From: Rapana venosa
Lineage: Eukaryota; Mollusca; Gastropoda; Neogastropoda; Muricidae
Direction of reading: 5' to 3'
Length of the DNA: 64,000 bases
NCBI GenBank assembly: GCA_028751875.1
Contig: CM054159.1
Coordinates: 5,147,719-5,211,718 of the forward strand
The position numbers were made by a program, and so were the translations under genes. Each line of letters begins with the position of its first letter. Position 1 is the first letter of the stretch. Below are positions 1 through 10,500 of the stretch, in pieces. The notes beneath the pieces are model-generated. The model worked only from the letters and a program-made list of their open reading frames with translations. It was not told the DNA's origin and ran no database searches.

Positions 1-367
1 TGTCTCTTTCTGTCTCTGTGTGTGTGCCTCTCCCCCCCCCTCTCTCTCTCCCCTCTCTTCTGTTTCTCATGCTATCTTATACGATTGTCTCTATCTTTTG
101 TCCTCACATAAATGTATTGATTTAGAAATGCCAGCATAGTTCACTTGTGGTTTGAACTCAAAAGAATGATCGGCCAGCGTATATAGTGCAGCTTTTACTG
201 GACAACAAAAGAAAAAAAGCCCTCGTGGTTATGTGTCTTTATTTTGTGTTTGTTTTGTTGTGTGGTGCTGTGGTGTACTTTTATTTTTGTTTTTTGTGTT
301 TTGTTTTACGTTTTCCTCCACTTTTATATATTTTTAGAAAAGGTTAGATAAAATGCTATACGTCTCT

Positions 368-370
<3 letters not shown>
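1..370. other. Unassigned AT-rich DNA with a pyrimidine start
   Basis: The first 60 bases are a CT/TGTC-rich simple tract. The rest is AT-rich unique-looking sequence in which I see no open frame with complexity, no tRNA-like boxes and no transposon motif. Confidence 0.6.

Positions 371-444
<74 letters not shown>
371..444. repeat. (TC)n microsatellite
   Basis: Almost uninterrupted TC dinucleotides over about 74 bases, with one CC interruption near 420. Confidence 0.97.
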
Positions 445-1164
445 TATATGATATTGTCATCAAACCGGTTGCAAAGGTTATTGCTGAAGCGCTGAAATTA
501 CGACAATTACAGCTAAGTTCCAATTAGTTTAACATTTGTGACTAAACTAGAGTAACATTTATATTATGTCAACTCCAGCATTTTGTGACACACCTAAAGA
601 AACATTTATGATTACGCTGTAATCTCCAGCAAGAATATTTATTGAAAATTCCACATACAATTTCATTGGATGGTCTAATATAGCATTCTAGAATGTTCTT
701 TTCATTATTTTAGTTATTGCTTATTGGTTCCTGTTGTTTATCCTTGTTATTACTTTGTGTTCAGTTTGAAACTGAGTTTACGTCAGAGCTTAAAGTCGTA
801 TCCGTTCATAGAGAGCTCTTTTTGTTTTTGTTTTTGTTTCTTTTCGTTACGTTAATTGTATCATGTATTTTTTCTTGTATTTATTTGTATTTACAAAAGA
901 AAGTCGTATATAACCCCCTCCCCCTTGTCAATAGGCCACATTGGGCAATGACAATAAATTGGTCAAAGCGTCTCTCTCTTATATCAAAATAATTTTATGT
1001 ATGTGTACTTGAAAATATTAGTTGTGATTATTAAGGATAGTCCCTTCTCAGGGTAAGGGCAGGATTAATAAAAGTATGTCAATACTTATCTGTAACCTTT
1101 GGGAATCAAGATTATCAGCCAATCAATCTCTAACCCTAGGGAATAAATATTATTAATCAGTTGA
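445..1164. other. Unassigned AT-rich intergenic stretch
   Basis: AT-rich single-copy-looking DNA. The 91-codon frame at 717-992 is hydrophobic but shows no family motif, so I do not call it a gene. I see no SINE or LINE signature. Confidence 0.5.
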
Positions 1165-1499
<335 letters not shown>

Positions 1500-1500
1500 G

Positions 1501-1838
1501 GGGGACGGGATAGCCTAGTGGTTAGAACATTGCGCTCGCAATCTGATGACCCGGGTTCGATTCCCGTTCAAGGGGATATTTTCCCCTGGAGTTAACATCA
1601 GTGCAGACTCCATTCTCCCCAAAAGTCTTTCGGATAAGACTATAAACCGAGGCCCCGTGTGCGAAAGCACGCAGAACATCTTGCGCACACGTTAAATCCT
1701 GTTCCGCTTTTCGTAAGAGTAGACCATTGTGTGCCGGTGGGAACAGATGACAATTTACAAAACCGCACACACACACGGGGACTAGATGTAAAAAAAACAC
1801 ATAAGTGCTTATTCCATTATCCTCGATATAAAAGAATA
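1501..1838 (+). mobile_element. SINE-A, full-length copy
   Basis: A tRNA-derived SINE. The tRNA-like head starts GGGGACGGGATAGCC. A pol III A-box-like sequence (TAGCCTAGTGG) lies at 1511-1521 and a canonical B box (GGTTCGATTCC) at 1554-1564. Next comes a spacer, the shared central motif around 1625-1650 (TTTCGGATAAGACTATAAAC), and a tail module of about 200 bases ending ATCCTCGATATAAAAGAAT. It defines the family here and recurs on both strands. It needs LINE enzymes in trans and carries no ORF. Coding translations across it are spurious. Confidence 0.88.
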
Positions 1839-1896
1839 TTTTTAAAAATCTCTCCCCACCCCCCTCTCTCTCTTGATTCAGTCTTATACCCATTAT

Positions 1897-2040
1897 CTCC
1901 TTCCTTCCTTCCATCCTTCCTTCTTTCCTTCCTTTAGTTCCCCAAACAGAAATCTTTCTCTAATTCAGGAAGACAACAACAACAAAACAAAAACAACAAA
2001 ACAACAACAACAACAACAACAACAGCAACAACAGCAGCAG
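1897..2040. repeat. (TTCC)n and (AAC)n microsatellites
   Basis: A degenerate TTCC run (1897-1935) is followed after a short gap by AAC/CAACAG repeats (about 1973-2040). Confidence 0.92.
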
Positions 2041-2340
2041 CTCAGCTAACTCAGTTGTACTGGACCAAAAATACAAAAAATAAAAAAGTGACCAGCATCA
2101 GTGGCATGCATGGCTTTTACTGAAAAGGCCACAGTGACGTGTTTTCCTTTTGTAAAAAATCTTTTGACTTGAATTTGGTTTCTTCTCCTGTATTTTTCTT
2201 GTTATATTCTGCTGTGTTATTTTAGGGAAAGGTTACATGTTGTGCCTGAATGTGGTGTTGGTGTCGGTGTGGCATCTAGGGAGGTGTTTTTTTCTGTCCT
2301 TGTTTGGAGTGCAGAGGGCTACATGAGCAGGTCAAATCAG
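2041..2340. other. Unassigned spacer
   Basis: No gene, SINE box or LINE motif seen. GT-rich in the last 100 bases. Confidence 0.5.
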
Positions 2341-2560
2341 CGTACAGTTCTCTCGCTCTCTCTCGCTGTGTCTTCCTCTCTTGTCTCTCCCTCTCTGTTT
2401 GTCTGTCTGTCTGTCTGTCTATCTCTCTCTCTCTCTCTCTCTTTTCTCTCTCTCTCTCCATCTACCTACTTCTCTCCTCTCTGTCTTCTCTCTCTCCCTC
2501 TCCTTTTTTTCCCTCCTCCTTTCTGTCTTTCTCCTCTCCTCTGTCTTCCTTTCTTAATTT
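2341..2560. repeat. CT-rich low-complexity tract
   Basis: Mixed TC, TGTC and TCC tract leading into the higher-order satellite. Confidence 0.85.
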
Positions 2561-5500
2561 ATCTCATCTTATACAAGTGTGTCTTTTCCCTTTGCTGCTA
2601 ACAGAAATCTATCGATTCAGGACCATGGCTCTGGTCTGGTTAGTTGGAGTCCAAGAAGAATCATCAGCCTGTTTCTGTACGGGCTCAATCTACTGGTGGG
2701 GGTTGGGGGTGAGGGGGGAAGCCACTGTTAGTTTTGTCTAAGTCTTCTGTCTTCTTTTCTATTGCTTTTGCTGCCTTATTTTTCATTGTTTGTCTCTCTT
2801 TCTTTCTCTTGTGTTTTCATTTGCTTTGTTCCTTATTTTCAACTGTTATTTTTGTCTGTCTGTCTTTCTCTTCTGTTTTTTTTCTCTCTCTATTGTTTAG
2901 TTCTTTGTTTTCCACTGTTAGTTATGTCTGTCTTCTCTTCTGTTTTTCTTTTTCTGTTGCTTTGTTCCTTATTTTCACTGTTAGTTATGTCTGCTTTCTT
3001 CTGCTTTCTGTTTCTATTGCTTTTTTCCCTTATTTTCAACTGTTAGTTTTGTCTTTCTGTCTTTCTCTTCTGTTTTCTTTTTCTATTGTTCTGCTGCCTT
3101 ATTTTCCACGTAGTTTTTTCTGTCTTCTTTTCTGTTTTCTATTGGTCTGTCTGTCTTTCTCTTCTGTCTTCTTTCTATTGTTCTGCTGCCTTATTTTCCA
3201 CTGTTACTTTTCTGTCTCTTTTCTGTGTTCTGATTCTTTGTTCCTTATTTACAACTGATGAGATTGTCTCTCTGTCTTTCTCTCTGTTTTCTTTGCTATT
3301 GTTTTAGTTTCTTTGCTTTCCGCTGTTAGTTTATGTCCTGTCTTTCTCTTCTGCTTTCTGTTTCTATTGCTTTGTCCTTTTTTTCACTTAGTTTGTCTGT
3401 CTGTCTTCTCGTCTTCTTTTCTCTTGTTTTAGCTCCATTTTCCCCTTTATTTCTCCATGTTCCCTCTGTCTTTTCCTCTGTCTGTCTTTATTTCTATCCA
3501 TCTTATACTAGTGTGTCTCTTCCCTTTGTTGCGAACAGAAATCTATCGATTCAGGACGCCCACAGCATGGCGGGGTCTGGTTAGTTTGGAGTCCAAGAAG
3601 ATATCATCAGCCTGTTTTCTGTACGGCTCAATCTACTGGTTGGGAGGGGGGGGTGGGGTGGGGGGGGGGTGGAGGGGGGAGCCCGCTGTTGTTTCGTCTT
3701 TTCTTCTGTCTTCTTTTCTTATTGCTTTTGCTGCCTTATTTTTCATTGTTTGTCTCTCTTTCTTTCTCTGTGTTTTCATTTGCTTTGTTCCTTATTTTCA
3801 ACTGTTAGTTTTGTCTGTCTGTCTTTCTCTTCTGTTTCTTTTTTCTCTCTATTGTTTAGTTCTTTGTTTCCACTGTTAGTTATGTCTGTCTTTCTCTTCT
3901 GTTTTCTTTTTCTGTTGCTTTGTTCCTTATTTTCACTGTTAGTTTTGTCTGTCTTTCTTCTGCTTCCTGTTTCTATTGCTTTGTTCCTTTTTTTTCAAGT
4001 TTTAAATTTGTCTGTCTGTCTTTCTCTTCTGTTTCTTTTTCTATTGTTCTGCTGCCTTATTTTCCACAGTTAGTTTTTCTGTCTTCTTTTCTGTTTTCTA
4101 TTGGTCTGTCTGTCTTTCTCTTCTGTCTTCTTTTCTATGTTCTGCTGCCTTATTTTCCACTGTTAGTTTTTCTGTCTTCTTTTCTGTTTTCTATTGTTTT
4201 GTTTCCTTATTTTCACTGTTAGTTGTTTCTGTCTGTCTTCTGTCTTTCTGTTTGTTCTATTGGTTTAAAAAAAATATTTTTCCCTGTTGTGTTTTTGTCT
4301 GTCCTTTCTCTTCTGTCTTCTTTTCCTTTTGTTTTTTGCTGCCTATTTTCCTCTTTATTTCTCCATGTTCCCTCTGTCTTTCTCCTCTGTCTGTCTTTAT
4401 TTCTTTATCCCATCTTATACTAGTGTGTCTCTTCCTTTGTTGCGAACAGAAATCTATCGATTCAGGACGCCCAACAGCATGGCTGGGGTCTGGTTAGTTG
4501 GAGTCCAAGAAGGATGATCACCAGCCTGTTTCTGTACGGGCTCAATCTACTGGTGGGAGGAAAGGGGGGGGTGGTGGTGGGTGGAGGGGGGGTGGAGGGG
4601 GAGCCGCTGTTAGTTTCGTCTTTGTCTTCTGTCTTCTTTTCTATTGCTTTTGCTGCCTTATTTTTCATTGTTTGTCTCTCTTTCTTTCTCTTGTGCTTTT
4701 CATTTGCTTTGTTTCGTATTTTCAACTGTTAGATTGTCTGTCTGTCTTTCTCTTCTGTTTTCTTTTTCTCTCTATTGTTTAGTTCTTTGTTTTCCACTGT
4801 TAGTTATGTCTGTCTTTCTCTTCTGTTTTCTTTTTCTGTTGCTTTGTTCCTTATTTTCACTGTTAGTTTTGTCTGTCTTTCTTCTGCTTCTGTTTCTATT
4901 GCTTTGTTCCTTTTTTTCAAGTGTTAGATTGTCTGTCTGTCTTTCTCTTCTGTCTTCTTTTCTATTGTTCTGCTGCCTTATTTTCCACTGTTAGTTTTTC
5001 TGTCTTCTTTTCTGTTTTCTATTGGTCTGTCTGTCTTTCTCTTCTGTCTCTCTTTTCTATTGTTCTGCTGCCTTATTTTCCACTGTTAGTTTTTCTGTCT
5101 TCTTTTCTGTTTTCTATTGTTTTGTTCTTATTTTCACTGTTACTTTTGTCTGTCTGTCTTCTGCTTTCTGTTTCTATTGGGTTTAAAAAAAAATAATTTT
5201 CCCTGTTGGTTTTGTCTGTCTTTCTCTTCTGTCTTCTTTTCTTTTGTTTTTGCTGCCTATTTTCCTCTTTATTTCTCCATGTTCCCTCTGTCTTTCTCCT
5301 CTGTCTGTCTTTATTTCTTTATCCCATCTTATACTAGTGTGTCTCTTCCCTTTGTTGCGAACAGAAATCTATCGATTCAGGACGCCCAACAGCATGGCTG
5401 GGGTCTGGTTAGTTGGAGTCCAAGAAGGATGATCACCAGCCTGTTTCTGTACGGGCTCAATCTACTGGTGGGAGGAAAGGGGGGGGTGGTGGTGGTGGAG

Positions 5501-6620
5501 GGGGGTGGAGGGGGAGCCGCTGTTAGTTTCGTCTTTGTCTTCTGTCTTCTTTTCTATTGCTTTTGCTGCCTTATTTTTCATTGTTTGTCTCTCTTTCTTT
5601 CTCTTGTGCTTTCATTTGCTTTGTTTCGTATTTTCAACTGTTAGATTGTCTGTCTGTCTTTCTCTTCTGTTTTTTTTCTCTCTATTGTTTAGTTCTTTGT
5701 TTTCCACTGTTAGTTATGTCTGTCTTTCTCTTCTGTTTTCTTTTTCTGTTGCTTTGTTCCTTATTTTCACTGTTAGTTTTGTCTGTCTTTCTTCTGCTTT
5801 CTGTTTCTATTGCTTTGTTCCTTTTTTTTCAAGTGTTAGATTGTCTGTCTGTCTTTCTCTTCTGTCTTCTTTTCTATTGTTCTGCTGCCTTATTTTCCAC
5901 TGTTAGTTTTTCTGTCTTCTTTTCTGTTTTCTATTGGTCTGTCTGTCTTTCTCTTCTGTCTTCTTTTTCTATTGTTCTGCTGCCTTATTTTCCACTGTTA
6001 GTTTTTCTGTCTTCTTTTCTGTTTTCTATTGTTTTGTTCCTTATTTTCACTGTTACTTTTGTCTGTCTGTCTTCTGCTTTCTGTTTCTATTGGGTTTAAA
6101 AAAAAAAATTTTCCCTGTTGGTTTTGTCTGTCTTTCTCTTCTGTTTTCTTTTCTTTTGTTTTTGCTGCCTATTTTCCTCTTTATTTCTCCATGTTCCCTC
6201 TGTCTTTCTCCTCTATCTGCCTTTTTTAAAATCTCATCTTATACAAGTGTGTCTCTTCCCTTTGTTGCTAACAGAAATCTATCGATTCACTGTGAGTGTG
6301 TTCGCTGTCTATCTTTTCTGTCTTCTTTTCTATTGTTTTGTTCTTTATTTTTCACCGCTAGTTTGCCTGCCTTTCTTATTTTTTTGTCTTTTTTCAATTG
6401 TTGTGCTTCCTATTTTCCTCTTTATTTCTCCATCTTCCCTCTGTCTTTCTCCTCTATCTGCCTTTCTTTATCTCATCTTATACAAGTGTGTCTCTTCCCT
6501 TTGTTGCTAACAGAAATCTATCGATTCACTGTGAGTGTGTTCGCTGTCTGTCTGTCTTTTCTTCTGTTTTCTTTTCTCTTGCTTTGCTGCCTATTTTCCC
6601 TCTGCCATGCTAGTTTAGGG
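2561..6620. repeat. Pyrimidine-rich higher-order satellite, unit about 912 bp
   Basis: The landmark ATCTATCGATTCA recurs at about 2607, 3541, 4452, 5367, 6277 and 6516. The spacings are therefore 934, 911, 915, 910 and a short 239. Each long unit has a less repetitive leader of about 200 bp (TGTGTCTCTTCC, CTATCGATTCAGG, GGCTCAATCTACTGG, then a G-rich run). The leader is followed by roughly eight to ten degenerate sub-repeats of about 60-90 bp built around CTGTTAGTTTTGTCTGTC and TTCTATTG. Units 3 and 4 (from 4413 and 5329) are nearly identical, while unit 1 is the most diverged. Units 5 and 6 are truncated and lack the GGACGCCC part. The plus strand is T/C-rich throughout, which creates long Phe/Leu/Ser/Cys frames that I do not regard as genes. 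Confidence 0.93.
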
Positions 6621-6636
6621 AAGGTTAGACCCTGTC

Positions 6637-6782
6637 ATAGTTCTACTGTTATCTTATCTCTGACATTTTTCTCTGTTCCTTCTCTCTCTCTCTGTCTCTG
6701 TCTGTATCTGTCTCTGCCTCTGTCTTTGTCTGTCTGTCTCTGAATGTCTCTGTCTCTCTCTATGTCTCTCTCTGTCTCTCTC
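6637..6782. repeat. (TC)n/(TGTC)n tract
   Basis: Degenerate TC/TGTC tract abutting the 5' truncation point of the LINE that follows. Confidence 0.85.
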
Positions 6783-8182
6783 AAATTCTTTGCCTGTTTA
6801 CAAGCTATGTATCAGTCATTATTGTCGTGTATATGCATAAATCACGAACTCTCAGAAATGTTTGAATGTCCTATTGGTGTACGGCAAGGATGTGTTATGA
6901 GCCCGACGTTATTTTCCATCTTTATTAATCAGATAGCACATAACATTGAAGAAAAGGGTAAACATGGTGCATTGTTATTGCCAGATTATATGGAGCTTTT
7001 CATATTGCTGTTTGCTGATGATGTTGCTTTATTTTCAACTACACCCATGGGGCTTCAAACTCAGCTTAATGTGTTGCATGAATGCTGCAAAAAAATGAAG
7101 CTAAGTGTTAATTCCGAAAAGACAAAAGTAATAGTATTCAGAAAAGGGGGGTACTTGGGTGTGCATGAAAAATGGTTTTACAATTCTGAGAAGTTAGAAG
7201 TGGTTAATAATTAATTTTATTTGGGGTTTAACTTTACAACTATGATAAGTGTTAAAAGGGGTACTACACATTTAGCAGCAAAGGGGAAAAAAGCAGTTTT
7301 ACAATTAAATAAGGTGTTTCAAAAGTATAAAGAGATGACCTCGAATGTATTCTTTAAAATTTTTGACACTAAGATTCGGTCAATATTATTATATTCATCA
7401 GAAATTTGGGGATTGCAGAGACTAGAGCACATAGAAAAAGTTCATTTAATGGTATGTAAACGATTTCTAGGAGTCCCTGCAAGAGCACCAAATAAGATGG
7501 TTTATGGAGAGCTTGGAAGATATCCCTTATTTATTCACTCTTGTGTTAACTGCTTGAGATACTGGTTAAAATTGTTACAGATGGATAGAAATAGATTACC
7601 CTATAAAGCTTACACGATGCTATTTGAATTGTATAGATCTGGAAAAGAGTGTTGGGCTACAAGAGTAAGAGAAATTTTGTGTGAGACTCGATTTAATATT
7701 TATGGATGCAGCATGGCGTTGGAGATGTAAAAATGTTTTTGTGTGCATTTAAACAGAGGCTAATTGATCTGTTTGTACAGGAATGGGATGGGACCATTAG
7801 AGACCGCAAGAGGTATGATTTATATCGAACATTTAAATCAGTTTTTGAAAAAGAAAAATATATCTGTGATATGGAGACATACTGTTTTCGTGTTGCCATC
7901 ACCCAGTTGAGATTGAATGTACTCCCGCTTAAGAATAACGTAAATCGATACAGTGAGGCAGCACAGGATAGAAACTGTCCATTTTGCAAAGACAAAACTG
8001 AAAACGAGCACCATTTTATTTTTGACTGTTGTCTCTATAAAGACTTGAGGGGTAAATTTCTAAAAGAATCAGTAAAAGTTCCTGTACATATGCTTTTGAA
8101 AGCAACACATAGAAATCACAGACACAATTTGTCCAGATTTGTTTTCCATGCAGTAAATAGGAGACAAAGTGTAATTCTTTGA
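6783..8182 (+). pseudogene. Reverse transcriptase (LINE ORF2 C-terminal part), disabled
   Basis: The recognisable order is: GVRQGCVMSPTLFSIF (RT motif with the typical QG..SP..F), then the catalytic FADD at 7011-7022, then KLSVNSEKTKV, YLGFNF, KIRSILLYSSEIWG and LGVPARAPNKMVYGELGRYP. The C-terminal part carries CPFCKDKTENEHHFIFDC, a CxxC...H...C zinc-knuckle-like motif common at LINE ORF2 C-termini. An in-frame TAA lies at 7212-7214 just before YLGF. A frameshift near 7702-7706 moves the C-terminal 158 codons into another frame. The apurinic endonuclease and fingers regions are missing. RNA-templated DNA synthesis is the family function, but this copy cannot make it. Confidence 0.88.
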
Positions 8183-8455
8183 AATCGTCTAAAGAAGATG
8201 AAAGTAGTGTTTTGTCTGTTTACATTAATGCATTTACTCATTAGATTTGATGGTTTGAAAGGTGTTCGTTACTTTGAGGGTCTTTTTGTTTGTTTGTTTA
8301 GTACTAGGTGCAGATTAATACTTCCATGTCTATGAAGATTGTAAATCCATGCTATATCATAATTAGTCTGTACATTTTGTCCTAACATGTCGATGTATTG
8401 TGGCCAAAAGGCTAAAGTACATTAAAATCTTTGAGTTCTTGAGTTCTTGAGTTCT
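6783..8455 (+). mobile_element. 5'-truncated non-LTR retrotransposon (LINE), clade uncertain
   Basis: The element begins inside the reverse transcriptase domain directly after a TC microsatellite, as expected for 5' truncation during target-primed insertion. It includes the RT C-terminal half, a C-terminal Cys/His region, a stop at 8180-8182, and a 3' UTR of about 270 bp. That UTR ends in three near-perfect copies of an 8-bp TTGAGTTC-type repeat (about 8430-8455). The arrangement with LLYSSEIWG and VYGELGRYPL resembles invertebrate I/Jockey-like elements, but I cannot fix the clade. A solitary copy of the same 3' end lies on the minus strand near 44524-44600. Confidence 0.88.
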
Positions 8456-8460
8456 CTGTC

Positions 8461-8491
<31 letters not shown>

Positions 8492-8704
8492 GTCTATCTA
8501 TCTCTATCTCTATGTCTCTATCTCTCTCTCTCTGTCTCTCTCTCTCTATCTCTCTCTCTCTGTTCATCCCCCTCCCTTCTTTCTCGAAAACAAATCCGTA
8601 TCTTTGCGTTTTAAAGATTATTTACTCGTTGATTAATTGATTTATTGTTTGAGTGATTGAGTAATTGGTTCGTTCATTGATCCATCCATCCATCCATCCA
8701 TCCA

Positions 8705-8762
<58 letters not shown>
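8452..8762. repeat. TGTC/TCTA/TC microsatellites around a short AT-rich spacer
   Basis: 8452-8566 is TGTC, TCTA and TC repeat; 8567-8680 is unassigned; 8682-8707 is CATC repeat; 8708-8762 is TC repeat. Confidence 0.92.
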
Positions 8763-8911
8763 CCTCCTTCCCTCCCTCCCTCCAGTTTTCATTCTGTCTT
8801 ATAACATTGTCTAAATTATTTTTCTTTCTGATGAAAAATGTATTATTTCAAAGCAGCAGTACAGTTGAGCGTTATTTGGACCCAAAGAATATCCAGCTAC
8901 ATCAATATAAG
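8763..8911. other. Unassigned spacer with left target-site repeat
   Basis: A CCCT-rich start, then unique DNA. The 13 bases ACATCAATATAAG at 8899-8911 recur exactly at 9193-9205, so this is the left target-site duplication of SINE-B. Confidence 0.8.
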
Positions 8912-9192
8912 TAAAGGTAAAGGTGTCCCATAACCTATGAGGTGAGTAGGGGAGCGAGGCGTCAGAGGCCTCACTTCTCTAGGGACCAGCATATTGAGGG
9001 CGGCACCCATCTCCTCTCCCTCGCTGCTTTACCTTCCCTGACCCTAAAGAGGGCAGGTAGCCATTTACAGCTGGGTGAACTGAGACCAAGTTGCACAAAC
9101 GGTCACCCATCCAAGTGGTAACCACGCTCGATGCTGCTTAACCTTGGCTGGGGGAAAGCGAGAGCTTTGACCGCTGAGCTATCCCGTCCCAT
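8912..9192 (-). mobile_element. SINE-B, tRNA/5S rRNA chimeric head, perfect 13-bp TSD
   Basis: Read on the minus strand the element starts GGGACGGGATAGCTCAG. This resembles the 5' half of a tRNA (A box TAGCTCAGCGGTCA, then CTCTCGCTTTCC), closest in my memory to tRNA-Ala. The B box does not follow. Instead there is a segment matching the internal promoter of 5S rRNA: GGTTAAGCAGC, then CGAGCGTGGTTA, then ACTTGGATGGGTGACCG. The body follows and ends with a repeated GGTAAAG-type end. Exact 13-bp repeats flank it. Related copies are at 15003, 23570, 31344, 34681, 37958 and 58907. Confidence 0.88.
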
Positions 9193-9375
9193 ACATCAAT
9201 ATAAGACAACTTCTACTGGAACAATCTAGAGTTACGTGTCTGTTTTCGTTTCTTTTTGTTTTCCTTCATTCTTTCCCTTTCAGTGTTCTCATTGTTATGC
9301 TTCTAAATGTTGTGGAAATTACTCACTGTTTTGTCTCAGTTTCTGCATTTGTAGATTTTAATTTTTTTTTACCCT

Positions 9376-9792
9376 TTAAGTCACAGCATATTTCTCTGCG
9401 TGAAATTCGGGCTGCTCTCCCGGGGGGGGGGGGGGGGGGGGGGGGGGGAGGGGGGGGAGCACGTCGCCACAAAGGCAGCGCCACCCATTTAAAAAAATTC
9501 CGGCCTGCAACTGTATTTGTTTCCCTATCAGCGTGGCTTTTTTCCACAGAATTTTGCCAGGGACAACTCTCTTGCTGCCGTGGGTTCTTTTACCTGCGTT
9601 AAAATAATTATGTGTAAACACACGGGACCTCGATTTATGGTCTCATCCGAAAGACTAGGACCCAGACCACCACTCAGGGTGGAATGGATGGGGGAAAATT
9701 TCGGGCCTAAAAGGGAATCAAGCCACCACACACTTCCGACCTTGACTTTTCGCTTTCTAGGCAGGCGCGTTACCTCTAGAGCACAGATCCAC
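9376..9792 (-). mobile_element. SINE-C, full-length, with internal poly-G expansion
   Basis: On the minus strand the head is tRNA-like (CTAGAGGTAACGCGCCTGCC, the A-box side). It is followed by CTTTCGGATGAGACCATAAA, the central motif shared with SINE-A. A body containing GAGAGTTGTCCCTGGC and GGCGCTGCC comes next, ending GAATTTCACGCAGAG. A G run of about 30 bases at 9421-9450 sits where the other copy (18530-18930) has a normal short GC segment. I recall this body as common in gastropod genomic DNA, but this is unverified. Confidence 0.82.
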
Positions 9793-10022
9793 TGTCTGTT
9801 GCTCTCTGTTTATTTCCCTCCTTTTCTGTCTGTTCTTGTCGTTTTCTCCCTCTGTTTATTTTTCTCTCTGTCCTGTTCTTTTCGTCCTTATTTTGTCCAC
9901 CAATCTCAATTGTTTTCCTTGGCCTGTTTGTCTACTTGTTTATCTTTATCTCTCTGCTCTGTCTTTCTTTGATTCTCTCTCTCCCTCCCTCCCTCCCTCT
10001 CTCTCTCTCTCTTTTCTTTCTT

Positions 10023-10056
<34 letters not shown>

Positions 10057-10067
10057 ACTTCTCTCTC

Positions 10068-10130
<63 letters not shown>

Positions 10131-10248
10131 ATGGATGTGTGCGTGCTTGTGTGTGTGTGTGTGTGTGTGTGTTGTGGTGTGTGTTTGAGAGAGAGAGACT
10201 CTTTTTTGTCTATATGTCACTGTCTGTCTGTCTGTCTGTCTGTCTGTC

Positions 10249-10283
<35 letters not shown>

Positions 10284-10458
10284 CATCTATCTATCTATCC
10301 ATCTATCTATCAATCAATCACTATCTATCCATCTATCTATCAATCAATCAATCTATCTATCTTTCAATCAATCTATCTTCTATCTATCTGTCTGTCATCT
10401 ATCTATCTATCTATCATCTATCTATCTATCATATCTATTTAATCAATCATCTATCTAT

Positions 10459-10500
<42 letters not shown>
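9793..10500. repeat. Large compound microsatellite block
   Basis: CT-rich DNA, then (TC)n at about 9975-10132, (GT)n at about 10138-10172, TGTC repeats, and a degenerate ATCT/ATCA tetranucleotide tract at about 10249-10460. (TC)n closes the block at 10461-10499. Confidence 0.95.

Noticed and set aside
1501..1570. tRNA gene
   Set aside because: A and B boxes are present but the acceptor and anticodon stems do not close into a proper tRNA, and the sequence is the head of a repeated SINE.
1522..1914. 130-codon minus-strand ORF, with similar frames at 7693, 28685, 46385 and 54220
   Set aside because: Their shared peptide (AHNGLLLRKAEQDL and AHGASVYSLIR) is the reverse translation of the SINE-A tail, not a gene family.
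2734..6743. Many Phe/Leu/Cys/Ser frames that resemble membrane proteins
   Set aside because: They come from the T/C-rich satellite, are present in several frames at once and shift with each unit.
9100..9170. 5S rRNA gene
   Set aside because: Only the internal promoter part of 5S rRNA is matched, inside SINE-B; the 5' and 3' ends of 5S are missing.
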